Part shown: in pieces, positions 53,856-62,322 of the stretch
How positions within the stretch are numbered: the stretch's first letter is position 1
Layout: every line of letters begins with the position of its first letter
DNA from: Planctellipticum variicoloris
Lineage (GTDB): Bacteria; Planctomycetota; Planctomycetia; Planctomycetales; Planctomycetaceae
Assembly: GCF_030622045.1 (NCBI RefSeq)
Contig: NZ_CP130886.1
Span: forward strand, 4,043,557 to 4,107,556
Reading direction: 5' to 3'
Length of the DNA: 64,000 nucleotides
Made by a program: the position numbers and the translations under genes
The notes under the pieces: generated by a model
The model's database searches: none
The model's input: the letters and a program-made list of their open reading frames with translations, nothing else
What the model was told of the DNA's origin: nothing

Positions 53856-55370
53856 ATGTCCTGGAAATCCATTCTCGGTTGGAGTTCGCTCTCTGCCTGC
53901 CATCGACAGGCCTGTCGTGCGGCCAGTCCGGTTCTCTGCGGAATCGCAGTCACTCTATCGCTCCAGACGGTCACGCCCGTCCATGCCCAGGGACTGCTGC
54001 AGAATAGCAAATTCCTCGGGCAGGCCGGGAACCCCGAGCAGGAAGAGATGAAAGAGAACGCTCAGGAGGCCTATCAGGCCGGGCAATATCCGGACGTGGT
54101 CGAACTGACTTCGGCCGTTCTGGCTCAGAATCCCCAGGACCACGTCGCTCTCTATCTGCGTGCGAGCGCCCGCGTCGAAATGGGAATCAGCGGCCGCGAT
54201 CTGAACACGCTCCGCGCCGGCATCGAAGATTCCCGGAATGCACTGCGGTTCGGCGGCAATCAGGTCATCAACTACTACCTGCCCTACTTCTACGGCATGA
54301 CGGGACTGGCGCAGCTTGAAGGCCGGAAGGAACATGCTGAAGTTGTCGTGCAGTTCGCCGACAGCGTCCTGGCCCGTCCCACGCTGACCCCCGACGATCG
54401 GGCCAACATCCTCTTTCAGCGCGCCAATGCCCGGGTCTACTTGAAGGACTACGACGCCGCGACCAAGGACTTCACGTCAGCCATTGCCGCCGTTCCGGCG
54501 CACCTGGGGGCGCATCTGGGACTGGCCGACTGCCACCTGCGGGCCGGTAAAACCGATCTGGCTCAGGCGGCATTCACCGCCGCCGTGCAGTCGAATGCCG
54601 AGAATCCGCTGGTCTACAACAACCGGGGGATGTTCTTTCAGCAGCAGGGGCGGCACGCGGAGGCCATCGCCGACTTCACGCAGGCGATCAAGCTCAACCC
54701 GGGCTTTGTCGTCGCCGTGACCAACCGCGGCTACGCGGCGTTGCAGATGGGGGACGGCGCCGCCGCCGAACGGGATCTGAATCTCGCGATGCAGATGGCC
54801 CCGAATGTTCCGCTGAACTACAGCCTCCGCGGCACGGCCCGCATGGCCCAGGGTCGGATTCCGGAGGCGATGCAGGACTACAACCAGGCCCTCAAGCTCG
54901 ACCCGCAGAACCCGATGGCCTACGCCGACCTCGGTTTCGCCCAGTATTTCACGAAGCAGTATCCTCAGGCCCTCGCCGCCTTCGATCAGGCGGTCAAGCT
55001 CGATCCCAATCTGCGCTTCCTCGATCCCTGGCGCTTCATGGCGATGCTGCAGGTCGGTCAGGGAGAAGCCGCCCCGGCGAAGTTCAAGGATTCGCTGACC
55101 AAGGCGTTCGTCGATCGGGACTGGACCGACAAGGTGCTGCAGTACCTGTCGGACGCGATGCCGGAGGAACAGCTCCTCGCGTCGGTCGAAAAGACGAATC
55201 GTCTGCAGCAGGCCGCTCAGATCTGCGAAGGCTGGTACTTCATCGCCGAGAAGAAGAAACGGGCCGGAGATCAGGCCGGGGCCACCGCGGCCTACCAGAA
55301 GGCGATCGAGTCGGGGGCCACACAGCTCTCCGCCTACCGCGGAGCCCAGATGTCGCTGCGGGCGAACTGA
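53856..55370 (+). CDS. Exported TPR-repeat protein
   Basis: A 504-residue protein starting at ATG 53856 with GGGGAG 10 nt upstream. The N-terminal hydrophobic stretch (SPVLCGIAVTLSLQTVTPVHA) ends in a signal-peptidase-like site. About eight TPR units follow, for example QAAFTAAVQSNAENPLVYNN and AIADFTQAIKLNPGFVVAVTN and AMQDYNQALKLDPQNPMAY. The last 150 residues are helical without clear repeats. Role unknown, presumably a periplasmic or secreted scaffold. A strong terminator follows at 55399-55434. Confidence 0.9.
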   Translation: MSWKSILGWSSLSACHRQACRAASPVLCGIAVTLSLQTVTPVHAQGLLQNSKFLGQAGNPEQEEMKENAQEAYQAGQYPDVVELTSAVLAQNPQDHVALYLRASARVEMGISGRDLNTLRAGIEDSRNALRFGGNQVINYYLPYFYGMTGLAQLEGRKEHAEVVVQFADSVLARPTLTPDDRANILFQRANARVYLKDYDAATKDFTSAIAAVPAHLGAHLGLADCHLRAGKTDLAQAAFTAAVQSNAENPLVYNNRGMFFQQQGRHAEAIADFTQAIKLNPGFVVAVTNRGYAALQMGDGAAAERDLNLAMQMAPNVPLNYSLRGTARMAQGRIPEAMQDYNQALKLDPQNPMAYADLGFAQYFTKQYPQALAAFDQAVKLDPNLRFLDPWRFMAMLQVGQGEAAPAKFKDSLTKAFVDRDWTDKVLQYLSDAMPEEQLLASVEKTNRLQQAAQICEGWYFIAEKKKRAGDQAGATAAYQKAIESGATQLSAYRGAQMSLRAN

Positions 55371-55398
55371 GTCCACTTCGCACCGCATCGAATACGAC

Positions 55399-55434
55399 AA
55401 CGGGCCGGTGATCCGAGTTGATCACCGGCCCGTT
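55399..55434. terminator. Bidirectional rho-independent terminator
   Basis: A perfect 15-bp stem with a 6-nt loop, followed by TTTT on the plus strand and AA/TT steps on the other. It sits between convergent genes, the TPR gene and the ketosynthase-like gene. Confidence 0.85.
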
Positions 55435-55461
55435 TTGCATTGATCCATCGATTGCCAACGC

Positions 55462-56781
55462 TCAGATCGCTTCAACGACCGTCGCGCTGGCCTGGCCGAA
55501 CCGTGTCACGTTGACGCTGAGCACCACTTTGTTGCTCGTCGCCAGCGGTTCGCCCCGCACGACATTCAGTGGGCAGGCCGGATCGGGCGTGTCGTAGTTC
55601 AGCGTCGGCGGAATCAGGCCGTGCTGCAGTCCGATGACCGAGGCCGCCAGTTCCAGCGTCCCCGAGCCAGCACCGCTGTTGCCCAGATAGCTCTTCGGGG
55701 CCGTCACCGGAATCTTCCGACCCAGGTCGGCTCCGAAGACGTCATGAATCGCCTGCGATTCCGCGATGTCGATGGCTTGAGTCCCCAGTCCGTGGGCGTT
55801 CACGTGCCCGATCTGGTCCGGTCGCAATCCGGCCGCCTGCAGCGCGGAAGCCATCGCCGAGGCCAGAGCCTTGCGAAACTGCGGCGTTCCGGTCTTGTCC
55901 GACACGCAAGTGGCGCCTGTCCCCAGCACCTTTCCCCAGATTCTGGCGCCGCGGCGTTCCGCATGCGCCCGATCTTCCAGCAGCAGCGTACAGGCCCCTT
56001 CTCCCACAACCCGTCCCGCCCGATGGAGATCGAACGGCCGGCAGCGTTTTTCCGGTTCGGCCGGCGTCGACGCCAGGTCGCCGAACAGCGCCATGTGCAG
56101 AGTCTTAATCGGATGCAGCGTTGTTCCGGTACAACCGGTAATCATCATGTCGGCCGAACCGCGCAGGAGGATCCGCATCGCTTCGCCGATGACGATATTT
56201 CCCGACGCGTCATCCATGGTGAGAGAGTTGGTCGGTCCGCGGGCGTCAGTCGTGATGCTGATGTGACACGCCGGCATGTTCGGCAGATATCGGAGCAGCC
56301 ACAGCGGCTCCATCCGGGGCAGCCCCTTGGGTCCCCAGTCTTCGAAAGCAAACGGCTTCGAATGATTTTCCCCGCAGCAGGCATCCGCCGCGGAGGCGAG
56401 GATATCCGGCGCACTGAGCATCAGGTTCGCGCCGAATTCAATCCCCAGTCGCTCGTGGTCGACAGTGTCCAGATTCAGTTCCGCGTGTTTGAGCGCCAGC
56501 ATTGCGGAAGCGACGCCGAGCTGGATCTCGCGGCACATTGCCTTCAGGCTCTTTCGCAGTTCTTTCAGGTAGATCTTGCGGGCGGCTTCGTCCGTAAAAT
56601 CCTTGACTTCGCCCCCCACGCAGTCGGGCGAGGCGACGCCGGGAAAGAATTCCGATCGGGCGACGCCCGACTTGCCGGAGGCCAGACTGTTCCAGAACGG
56701 CTCGATTCCAATCCCGATCGGGCTGACGACTCCGAGGCCGGAGATCACCACTTCGCGGGCAGACGCAGAGGACGCACTCAT
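55462..56781 (-). CDS. Ketosynthase-fold protein lacking the catalytic Cys (FabF/CLF-like)
   Basis: A 439-residue thiolase-fold protein of the beta-ketoacyl-ACP synthase family, full length for FabF. It opens with VVISGLGVVSPIG. In the block where FabF has TAC(A/T)xG, it reads GPTNSLTMDDASGN, so the nucleophile Cys is Asp191. The first active His is kept (His330, VNAHGLGT), but the second is Asn368 (KSYLGNSG, usually KSxxGH), and Lys363 is kept. Condensing activity is therefore unlikely. Chain-length factors of aromatic polyketide synthases and decarboxylating KSQ domains also lack the Cys. No ACP, KS partner or other fatty-acid gene lies nearby. Confidence 0.93.
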   Translation of the reverse strand: MSASSASAREVVISGLGVVSPIGIGIEPFWNSLASGKSGVARSEFFPGVASPDCVGGEVKDFTDEAARKIYLKELRKSLKAMCREIQLGVASAMLALKHAELNLDTVDHERLGIEFGANLMLSAPDILASAADACCGENHSKPFAFEDWGPKGLPRMEPLWLLRYLPNMPACHISITTDARGPTNSLTMDDASGNIVIGEAMRILLRGSADMMITGCTGTTLHPIKTLHMALFGDLASTPAEPEKRCRPFDLHRAGRVVGEGACTLLLEDRAHAERRGARIWGKVLGTGATCVSDKTGTPQFRKALASAMASALQAAGLRPDQIGHVNAHGLGTQAIDIAESQAIHDVFGADLGRKIPVTAPKSYLGNSGAGSGTLELAASVIGLQHGLIPPTLNYDTPDPACPLNVVRGEPLATSNKVVLSVNVTRFGQASATVVEAI

Positions 56782-57110
56782 CGGTAGTCAGTTCCACAAG
56801 GCCAAAGCCGCGACCAGGCGACGAACAGCGCCGCCCCTGACCGGTTGGCTTAAAGCGTCACGCGACCGGTTATTGTCGCAACGACGGATTGGATAGAAAA
56901 CTCGATTTGAAACGGTTTTGCAACCGAGACCGCAGCCGGATCGCCGAATCCCCATACCATCTTTCAAGTTGCGTTCCCGGGCGCCAACTGGACTCCGTCC
57001 GGGCCGGCGAGCCTGTTTTCGTCCATCCGGGCGAGAAAACTCGCTCGAATCCGCGCGGCCGAACACAACCGGACCGCCCTTGGATCCGGAAAATCGCGCC
57101 CGCGCGGAAT
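56782..57110. other. Intergenic, no gene seen
   Basis: A 329-bp gap between the ketosynthase-like gene and the phosphatase gene, both on the minus strand. Frames here have low-quality translations. No clear promoter boxes were found near 56850-56940. Confidence 0.45.
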
Positions 57111-58439
57111 TCACTCACGATTCTTCGGCAACGGCGTCGGGGACTTCCCCCAGCGGGCTTCGTGCTGCATCTGCTTCCGCTGCCACTGAACGCCTGCCAT
57201 CAGGATGTCCAGGCAGTCCGCAAAGCCGGCCAACGCCGCTTGCCATTGTTTGGCGGCGAGCGACTCCCGCGCCCGACGGGACGCCTGCTCGTGCTGTTTC
57301 CAGTCGATCGGCCAACCGTCTTCATGCGCCGCCTGAGTCAGTTCCGATTCCATCCGGGCCAGTTTTTCGACAAATTGCGGCTGAATCCGCGCCGATGCCG
57401 TCCGATACGGCCGCCACGCCACCGTGGCGTGCGGATCGAATCCAGGAGCTGTCGCGCTGGCGGCAAGCAGGTGCCGACGGACGAACAGACCCCAGAACGT
57501 CAGGGCCAGCACCGATCCTGCAATCAAAAACAGACCCGGGAGAGTCTTTTCCGTCAACGCCGCCAGACTCAAACCGATGCAGAACATCGCGGCGATGCCG
57601 CACCAGGCGGCAAAACTCCCCCAGCCCAGCTCCTGACGGTTGAATTGCTGGGGCAGATCGATGCTCGGCGCTTCGTCAGGGACATCCCCCGCCCGGACGA
57701 TGATTACGGTGATATTGTCCGGCCCCCCGCGCAGATTCGCGAGATTCACCAGCAGCCGGCACGCCGCCGAGGGAGGCAGGTGGGCCGCTACCATCCCCAT
57801 TTCCGCATCTGAGAGCTGACCGCACAGGCCGTCCGAGCAGAGCAGGAACGTGTCTCCGGGAAGAACCGGGTGCGGACCCTCCAGATCGACGCGGACCGTC
57901 GGGTCCGGCCCCAGCGACCGGGTGATGACGTTTCGCGGGCAGAGGCGTTCGGCTTCGGCGGGATTCATTTTCCGCTGGCGGATCATTTCCCACAGCAGAC
58001 TATGGTCCGACGTGAGCTGATCGATGTGCAGGCGGCGTATCCGGTAGGCGCGACTGTCCCCGACGTGGCCGATCACCGCCCCCAGAGGCCCGAGCAGCAG
58101 CGTCGTGCAGGTGGTCCCCATCCGCAGGAAGTCTTTGTTTTCCTGCCCCTTGGTATTGATTGCAGAATTGGCGTCCTCGATGGCGGCCTTCAGCGCCTGC
58201 ATCGGAGGAAGCTGCCGCAGTTTGTCGAACGTGTGGGGGATCGTATCAATCGCGAGCTTGCTGGCCAGTTCTCCGACCGCATGTCCTCCCATCCCATCCG
58301 CAACTATGAACAAATGACCACGATTCGTCCATTGCTCCCGGTCGGATCGCAGGTGAACGACCCAGGCGTCCTGGTTGTTCTGTCGGCAGAATCCGATGTC
58401 GGACAGGGCCGCGTATTGAACCGACTGCTCCCAGAACAT
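57111..58439 (-). CDS. PP2C-family Ser/Thr phosphatase with membrane segments
   Basis: A 442-residue protein. The PPM domain (about 10-255) has NQDAWVV, VADGMGGHAVGELASKLA, GTTCTTLLL, VIGHVGDSRAYRI, SDGLCGQLSD and GGPDNITVIIV, the set of motifs for two-metal phosphatases. Two hydrophobic helices near 280-330 (SFAAWCGIAAMFCIGLSLAAL and GLFLIAGSVLALTFWGLFV) are followed by a 110-residue helical C-terminal domain. Such enzymes reverse Hanks-type kinase signalling. The kinase at 7541-9889 is far away, so pairing is not implied. Confidence 0.93.
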   Translation of the reverse strand: MFWEQSVQYAALSDIGFCRQNNQDAWVVHLRSDREQWTNRGHLFIVADGMGGHAVGELASKLAIDTIPHTFDKLRQLPPMQALKAAIEDANSAINTKGQENKDFLRMGTTCTTLLLGPLGAVIGHVGDSRAYRIRRLHIDQLTSDHSLLWEMIRQRKMNPAEAERLCPRNVITRSLGPDPTVRVDLEGPHPVLPGDTFLLCSDGLCGQLSDAEMGMVAAHLPPSAACRLLVNLANLRGGPDNITVIIVRAGDVPDEAPSIDLPQQFNRQELGWGSFAAWCGIAAMFCIGLSLAALTEKTLPGLFLIAGSVLALTFWGLFVRRHLLAASATAPGFDPHATVAWRPYRTASARIQPQFVEKLARMESELTQAAHEDGWPIDWKQHEQASRRARESLAAKQWQAALAGFADCLDILMAGVQWQRKQMQHEARWGKSPTPLPKNRE

Positions 58440-58756
58440 CGTGGCCCCGACCCGTTAAGGACTCTGCACCGCCAGGCAACGGCCCCGTTCGATCCCTGTC
58501 AGCCAGCACTCAACGGTCAGTCGCCACAATGCCCGGTCGCGAATCACGTCGTTCCAATGACGACACCGTAATATATCGGACGGATCCATCGCCAGCACGG
58601 CGGACGAACCTGCGGAGAATCGATTTCGGGAAGCTGGAGCTCCGGCTCCCGCACCCCTCGGGCGATTCGCCAGCCTCGAACTTCGGCCGAACTTCTTGCG
58701 GACCCGCCGCCGATAGCATAAACTGTCGCTGATATCTTTGCTCTGGGAGACCGTTG
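58440..58756 (+). other. Divergent intergenic region with a promoter for the DUF1501 gene
   Basis: TTGCGG (58696-58701), a 17-nt spacer and TAAACT (58719-58724) lie 32 nt before the start at 58757. The opposite-strand promoter of the phosphatase gene could not be located. No gene was seen in the gap. Confidence 0.45.
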
Positions 58757-60244
58757 ATGCTCCGGATTCTCGGGTCGGAAAAGCGACTCTGTAACGGCAT
58801 GACCCGTCGCGACCTGCTCGAAGTCGGCGGCGCCGGCCTCGCGGGTCTGTCGCTCCCCCAGCTTCTGCAGTCGCAGGCCCGCGCCTCGTCAGGCGGTGAT
58901 CGCTTCGGCCAGGCGAAGAACTGCATCGTCCTGTTCCTTTACGGATCACCCAGTCAGCTCGAAACCTTCGACATGAAGCCGGAAGCTCCTGTCGAAATTC
59001 GCGGCACCATGCAGCCGATTCCGTCGAACGTCCCCGGGCTCGACGTCTGCGAATACCTGCCGCAGATGGCCGGCATGATGGACAAGGTCACCGTCCTCCG
59101 CTCGCTCCATCACGACCACCCGATTCACGGCGTCGCCTGGGCAATGACCGGTACGGCAGTCATTGATGTCAACATGGAGCTGAGTCCGAACGACCCCAAG
59201 CACCAGCCCTACTTCGGCTCGGTCGTCGAATACTACGATCGCCAGAAGCGGGGCGGGCTGCCATCGCATCCGCAAAATGTCGCACTCCCCTTTCCGTTCA
59301 GCACGCAGCGGACGGGCGAAGTTCACCGCGCCGGCCCCTACGCCGCCTATCTGGGGAGCACCTACAACCCCCTCTGGACCGAGTTCCAGGGGGAAGCCTC
59401 GCGTTCGGTCTACAAGACGCTGCGCGATCAGAACATCGAAATCTTCGATCCCTACGTCGGCTGCAAACCCGACAGCTACTTCCGCATGGCGTCCACTGCC
59501 ATGCCTGAGGCCCTGACCCTCGACCGGCTCAATCGGCGACGGTCGCTGCAGCAGCAGCTCGATGTCGGCCGGCGCGACCTGCAATTGCTCGACAAATCCC
59601 GCAACCTCGACGGTTTCCAGCAGATGGCCTACTCGCTGCTCGCGTCGCGGTCGGTTTCCGAGGCCCTCGACGTCCGGCGGGAAACGAACGAAATTCGCGA
59701 TCTCTACGGCATGTCCCTCTTCGGCCAGAGCTGCCTCGCCGCCCGCCGGATGGTCGAAGCCGGCACGCGGCTGGTCAGCGTCTTCTGGGACGAATACGGC
59801 CTCGCCGGCGACGCGTGGGATACCCACTGGAACCATTATCCCCGCATGACCGACCAGCTCCTGCCGCAGTTCGACAAGGCCTTCGCCGGGCTGGTGACCG
59901 ACCTCGACCGTCGCGGACTCCTCGACGAAACGCTGGTCGTCTGCCTGAGCGAACATGGCCGGACGCCGAAGCTGGCCAACGTCAAAGGGAGCGGTCGCGA
60001 TCACTGGGCCAGAGCCTACTCCGCCGTCCTCGCCGGCGGCGGGATCGCCCGCGGCAAAGTCGTCGGCGCGACCGACCAGATCGCCTCGGACGTCACTTCG
60101 AATCCGGTTTCGCCGAAGGACGTGCTGGCGACGATGTACCACCTGCTGGGGATCGAGCCGCACGGCTTCATGCCCGATCGGACCGGCCGGCCGCAGCCGA
60201 TGCTGCCGGACGGCACCCGCGTCCTGACCGAGCTGTTCGCGTGA
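58757..60244 (+). CDS. DUF1501 protein with Tat-like signal, second copy
   Basis: A 495-residue protein of the DUF1501 family, distinct from the one at 24909-26387. ATG 58757 is used, with GGGAG about 8 nt upstream. The twin-arginine region TRRDLLEVGGAGLAGLSLPQ begins near residue 17. Landmarks are NCIVLFLYGSPSQLETFDMKPEAP, SLHHDHPIHGVAWAMTG, WDTHWNHYPRMTDQLLPQFD and LSEHGRTPK...GRDHWARAYS. No PSD1 gene is adjacent; instead the next gene overlaps its stop codon (GTGA), a pairing I do not know. Confidence 0.9.
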   Translation: MLRILGSEKRLCNGMTRRDLLEVGGAGLAGLSLPQLLQSQARASSGGDRFGQAKNCIVLFLYGSPSQLETFDMKPEAPVEIRGTMQPIPSNVPGLDVCEYLPQMAGMMDKVTVLRSLHHDHPIHGVAWAMTGTAVIDVNMELSPNDPKHQPYFGSVVEYYDRQKRGGLPSHPQNVALPFPFSTQRTGEVHRAGPYAAYLGSTYNPLWTEFQGEASRSVYKTLRDQNIEIFDPYVGCKPDSYFRMASTAMPEALTLDRLNRRRSLQQQLDVGRRDLQLLDKSRNLDGFQQMAYSLLASRSVSEALDVRRETNEIRDLYGMSLFGQSCLAARRMVEAGTRLVSVFWDEYGLAGDAWDTHWNHYPRMTDQLLPQFDKAFAGLVTDLDRRGLLDETLVVCLSEHGRTPKLANVKGSGRDHWARAYSAVLAGGGIARGKVVGATDQIASDVTSNPVSPKDVLATMYHLLGIEPHGFMPDRTGRPQPMLPDGTRVLTELFA

Positions 60245-60768
60245 CCGATTCGTCGGCGTCCCCGGCGATCCCTCCCGTCTGCCAGGACGACGACACGCTG
60301 CTCCGGCAATGCACGTTGCGATTCCTCCGCAGCAGCGGACCGGGGGGACAGCACCGCAATAAGACTGAATCGGCCGTGGTGCTGCACCACACGCCAACCG
60401 GCGTCGAAGGCCAGGCCTCCGAACGCCGCAGCCAGGCGGACAACCGCCAGATGGCCCTCAAACGCCTCCGCGTGAACCTCGCCCTGCAGGTCCGCTCCCC
60501 CGCGCTGGCCGCAGCCGCCCCGACTCCCCTCTGGCGATCCCGCTGCCGCAACGAGCGAATCGTCATCAATCCCGACCACCACGACTTCGCCCCGCTGCTC
60601 GCGGAGGCTCTCGGCGTCATCGCCGACCGCCAGGGAAACACCCACTCCGCCGCCGAACAGCTCGGCTGCAGCCATTCGCAACTGGTGAAGTTCTTGAAGC
60701 TGGAGCCGCGGGGATTAAAGGTGGTGAATGAGGTACGGCGGACACAGGGATTAAGGGAGTTGGAGTGA
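60241..60768 (+). CDS. Release-factor-like GGQ protein (peptidyl-tRNA hydrolase domain)
   Basis: A 175-residue protein with a GTG start at 60241, overlapping the stop of the DUF1501 gene by 4 nt. RSSGPGGQHRNKTESAV carries the catalytic GGQ (35-37) used to hydrolyse peptidyl-tRNA, as in RF1/RF2, ArfB and PrfH. The stop-codon-reading domain is absent. The C-terminal 60 residues have AEALGVIADRQGNTHSAAEQLGCSHSQLVKFL, a helix-turn-helix-like pattern, ending in a basic stretch. It probably rescues stalled ribosomes or cleaves peptidyl-tRNA in a special context, but the target is unknown. Confidence 0.87.
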   Translation: MTDSSASPAIPPVCQDDDTLLRQCTLRFLRSSGPGGQHRNKTESAVVLHHTPTGVEGQASERRSQADNRQMALKRLRVNLALQVRSPALAAAAPTPLWRSRCRNERIVINPDHHDFAPLLAEALGVIADRQGNTHSAAEQLGCSHSQLVKFLKLEPRGLKVVNEVRRTQGLRELE

Positions 60769-61039
60769 GAGAAGTGATGAGTGGCGGGTGCTGAGCGGCG
60801 AGTGAGATGCCGGACTTTGGACCTTCAGCCCGGAGGGATGCCGGGGTGTAGCCGGGGGTTGAGGAGCGCAGCGACGACGCCCCCGGATCTCCGATCGCGC
60901 GTGGAGCCGACCCCGGCGGGGTCGCAGAGGACATGTGCCGGACGTCGCCACGGGCATTCCGCCCCGAAAGGCGTTGTCACCCTGCTGAACATCCGAAACA
61001 ATCAAGAGTTGAAGCGATCCACCGCCCCGAGTAATCCGT

Positions 61040-61417
61040 ATGAATGACGACACCGCGAGCTGGAAGACAATGCTCCTGCTGGAACTGGGGCTTTCCAGCC
61101 TTGGAATCGTCGCATTCTGGATTCATGCCAAGTGGCGAAAGCGGGTGGCTGCCGATCAGTGGCGCTGGCGGCGGTGGGCCGCGGGAATCTCGCTGATTGC
61201 GTTTGAAGTCGCTCTGCTATCATTTGTCGGCATATCGCGGCTGCTCTGGTGGACGCACGAAAGCACTCTTCTGCCGCTGGATGCTGTGCTGCTGGATCGA
61301 TGGATGAAACTCTTTCCCCGCCTGGTGAGAGTCTTGGCGATTGTCATTGTCGTCACCGGTTCGGTCCTGATCGGCGTGATGGGTGCGCCGGTTGCGGATG
61401 CGACGGCAGAGGCTTGA
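61040..61417 (+). CDS. Small three-helix membrane protein
   Basis: A 125-residue protein with hydrophobic segments near 10-28 (MLLLELGLSSLGIVAFW), 46-66 (WAAGISLIAFEVALLSFVG) and 94-112 (VLAIVIVVTGSVLIGVMG). A basic patch, HAKWRKR and RWRRW, follows the first helix and suggests that loop faces the cytoplasm. I do not recognise a family. The upstream gap 60769-61039 holds GC-rich repeat material but no gene. Confidence 0.65.
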   Translation: MNDDTASWKTMLLLELGLSSLGIVAFWIHAKWRKRVAADQWRWRRWAAGISLIAFEVALLSFVGISRLLWWTHESTLLPLDAVLLDRWMKLFPRLVRVLAIVIVVTGSVLIGVMGAPVADATAEA

Positions 61418-61468
61418 CGGATTATCGAGGAGGCACCGGAAGTCGATTGGCGGTCGCGGAACCGCATT

Positions 61469-61497
61469 CCCGGGGTGTCGCTGCGCTCAACCCCGGG
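61469..61497. repeat. CCCGGGG...CCCCGGG inverted repeat
   Basis: CCCGGGG at 61469-61475 pairs with CCCCGGG at 61491-61497; the loop is GC-rich. A related GCCGGGGGT/ACGCCCCCGG arrangement occurs around 60840-60900. Confidence 0.5.
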
Positions 61498-61567
61498 CTA
61501 CTCTCGGCAACCCCTCCAAGGTTGAAGAGAGAATCCCAGGAGTTCGCTTGAGTCCTCCGACAACCAA

Positions 61568-61586
61568 CCAATAACAAATGACCAAT
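61568..61586. repeat. Copy of the ATTGGNTATTTGTTATTGG repeat over a start codon
   Basis: The reverse complement matches 26433-26451 in 18 of 19 positions. It contains the ATG (61578) of the next gene. Confidence 0.7.
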
Positions 61587-62081
61587 ACCCAACTCCCAAT
61601 CCTCAGTATCTTCGAACGCCAGCCCTACTGGGCGCCAGAGCTCCAGCGGCAGTTCGCCGGGGAGCCCGTTGTCGTCCGGCCGTGCCGGAGCGTGGCCGAT
61701 CTGCAGACGGTGATCGTAGCCGGCGGCGTGGCGGTCGTCCTGCTCGACTTCGAAGCTGCTCCGGAAGAGTGCCTGGCATGGCTCGGCCGGCACGGACTGT
61801 CGCCCGACGCGCCTGCAATCTTCGTCGCCGGGTCCGGGCGGTCGGACGACCTGGAGTCGCTGCTGCGCGAGCTGGGCTGCGTCGACTACCTCCCCGATCC
61901 GACGCCGGGCGCCGATCTGGCCCGGCGAGTCCGTCGCGTGCTGCGCGAGCAGGGGATTTCCTGGCCGACGCCCGAGACCGTTTCACCGTTTCCGGTGGCT
62001 CCGCCCCCCGCGACTCTGCGCCCGCGGCTGGAGATTGCGGAGAGCGCACTGTCCGGCATGGAGATGACGCCGGAATCGTGA
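61578..62081 (+). CDS. Receiver-like protein of unknown function
   Basis: A 167-residue protein. Residues about 5-125 follow the alternating strand-helix order of a receiver domain (LPILSIFERQ, VAVVLLDFEAAPEECL, PAIFVAGSG, CVDYLPDPTPG). LLDFE has an acid at the phospho-acceptor position, but the upstream acidic pair and the final Lys are missing, so it is probably not phosphorylated in the usual way. A Pro-rich linker and short tail follow. ATG 61578 lies within a repeat; no ribosome-binding site is seen, so the true start could be further in. Confidence 0.65.
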   Translation: MTNTQLPILSIFERQPYWAPELQRQFAGEPVVVRPCRSVADLQTVIVAGGVAVVLLDFEAAPEECLAWLGRHGLSPDAPAIFVAGSGRSDDLESLLRELGCVDYLPDPTPGADLARRVRRVLREQGISWPTPETVSPFPVAPPPATLRPRLEIAESALSGMEMTPES

Positions 62082-62103
62082 GCGATTCGGAAGTCCGGTG
62101 TGC

Positions 62104-62169
62104 CACGGCTGTGTCAGCCGTGCGAAGGTTGGAAGCAGCGTCCGCGGTTGCACGGCCTGGACGGCCGTG
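62104..62169. repeat. Two tandem CACGGC hairpins
   Basis: CACGGCT (62104-62110) pairs with AGCCGTG (62116-62122), and CACGGCC (62151-62157) pairs with GGCCGTG (62163-62169). Both have 5-nt loops. The rest of the 62082-62322 gap has no gene. Confidence 0.6.
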
Positions 62170-62322
62170 GCTCGCGAAATTCTTGCGTTTTGCAGCGAAT
62201 CCGTCGGCCGGGCGCGCCCGGCCCTACGGCGTCACGTCACCCCCGCTCGTTGCGACGCCGGGGGGTGGGTGCTAAAACTCCCTGTCCTGCCGAAACCTCC
62301 TCCGTTTGTCGCAAGTGGTGCC

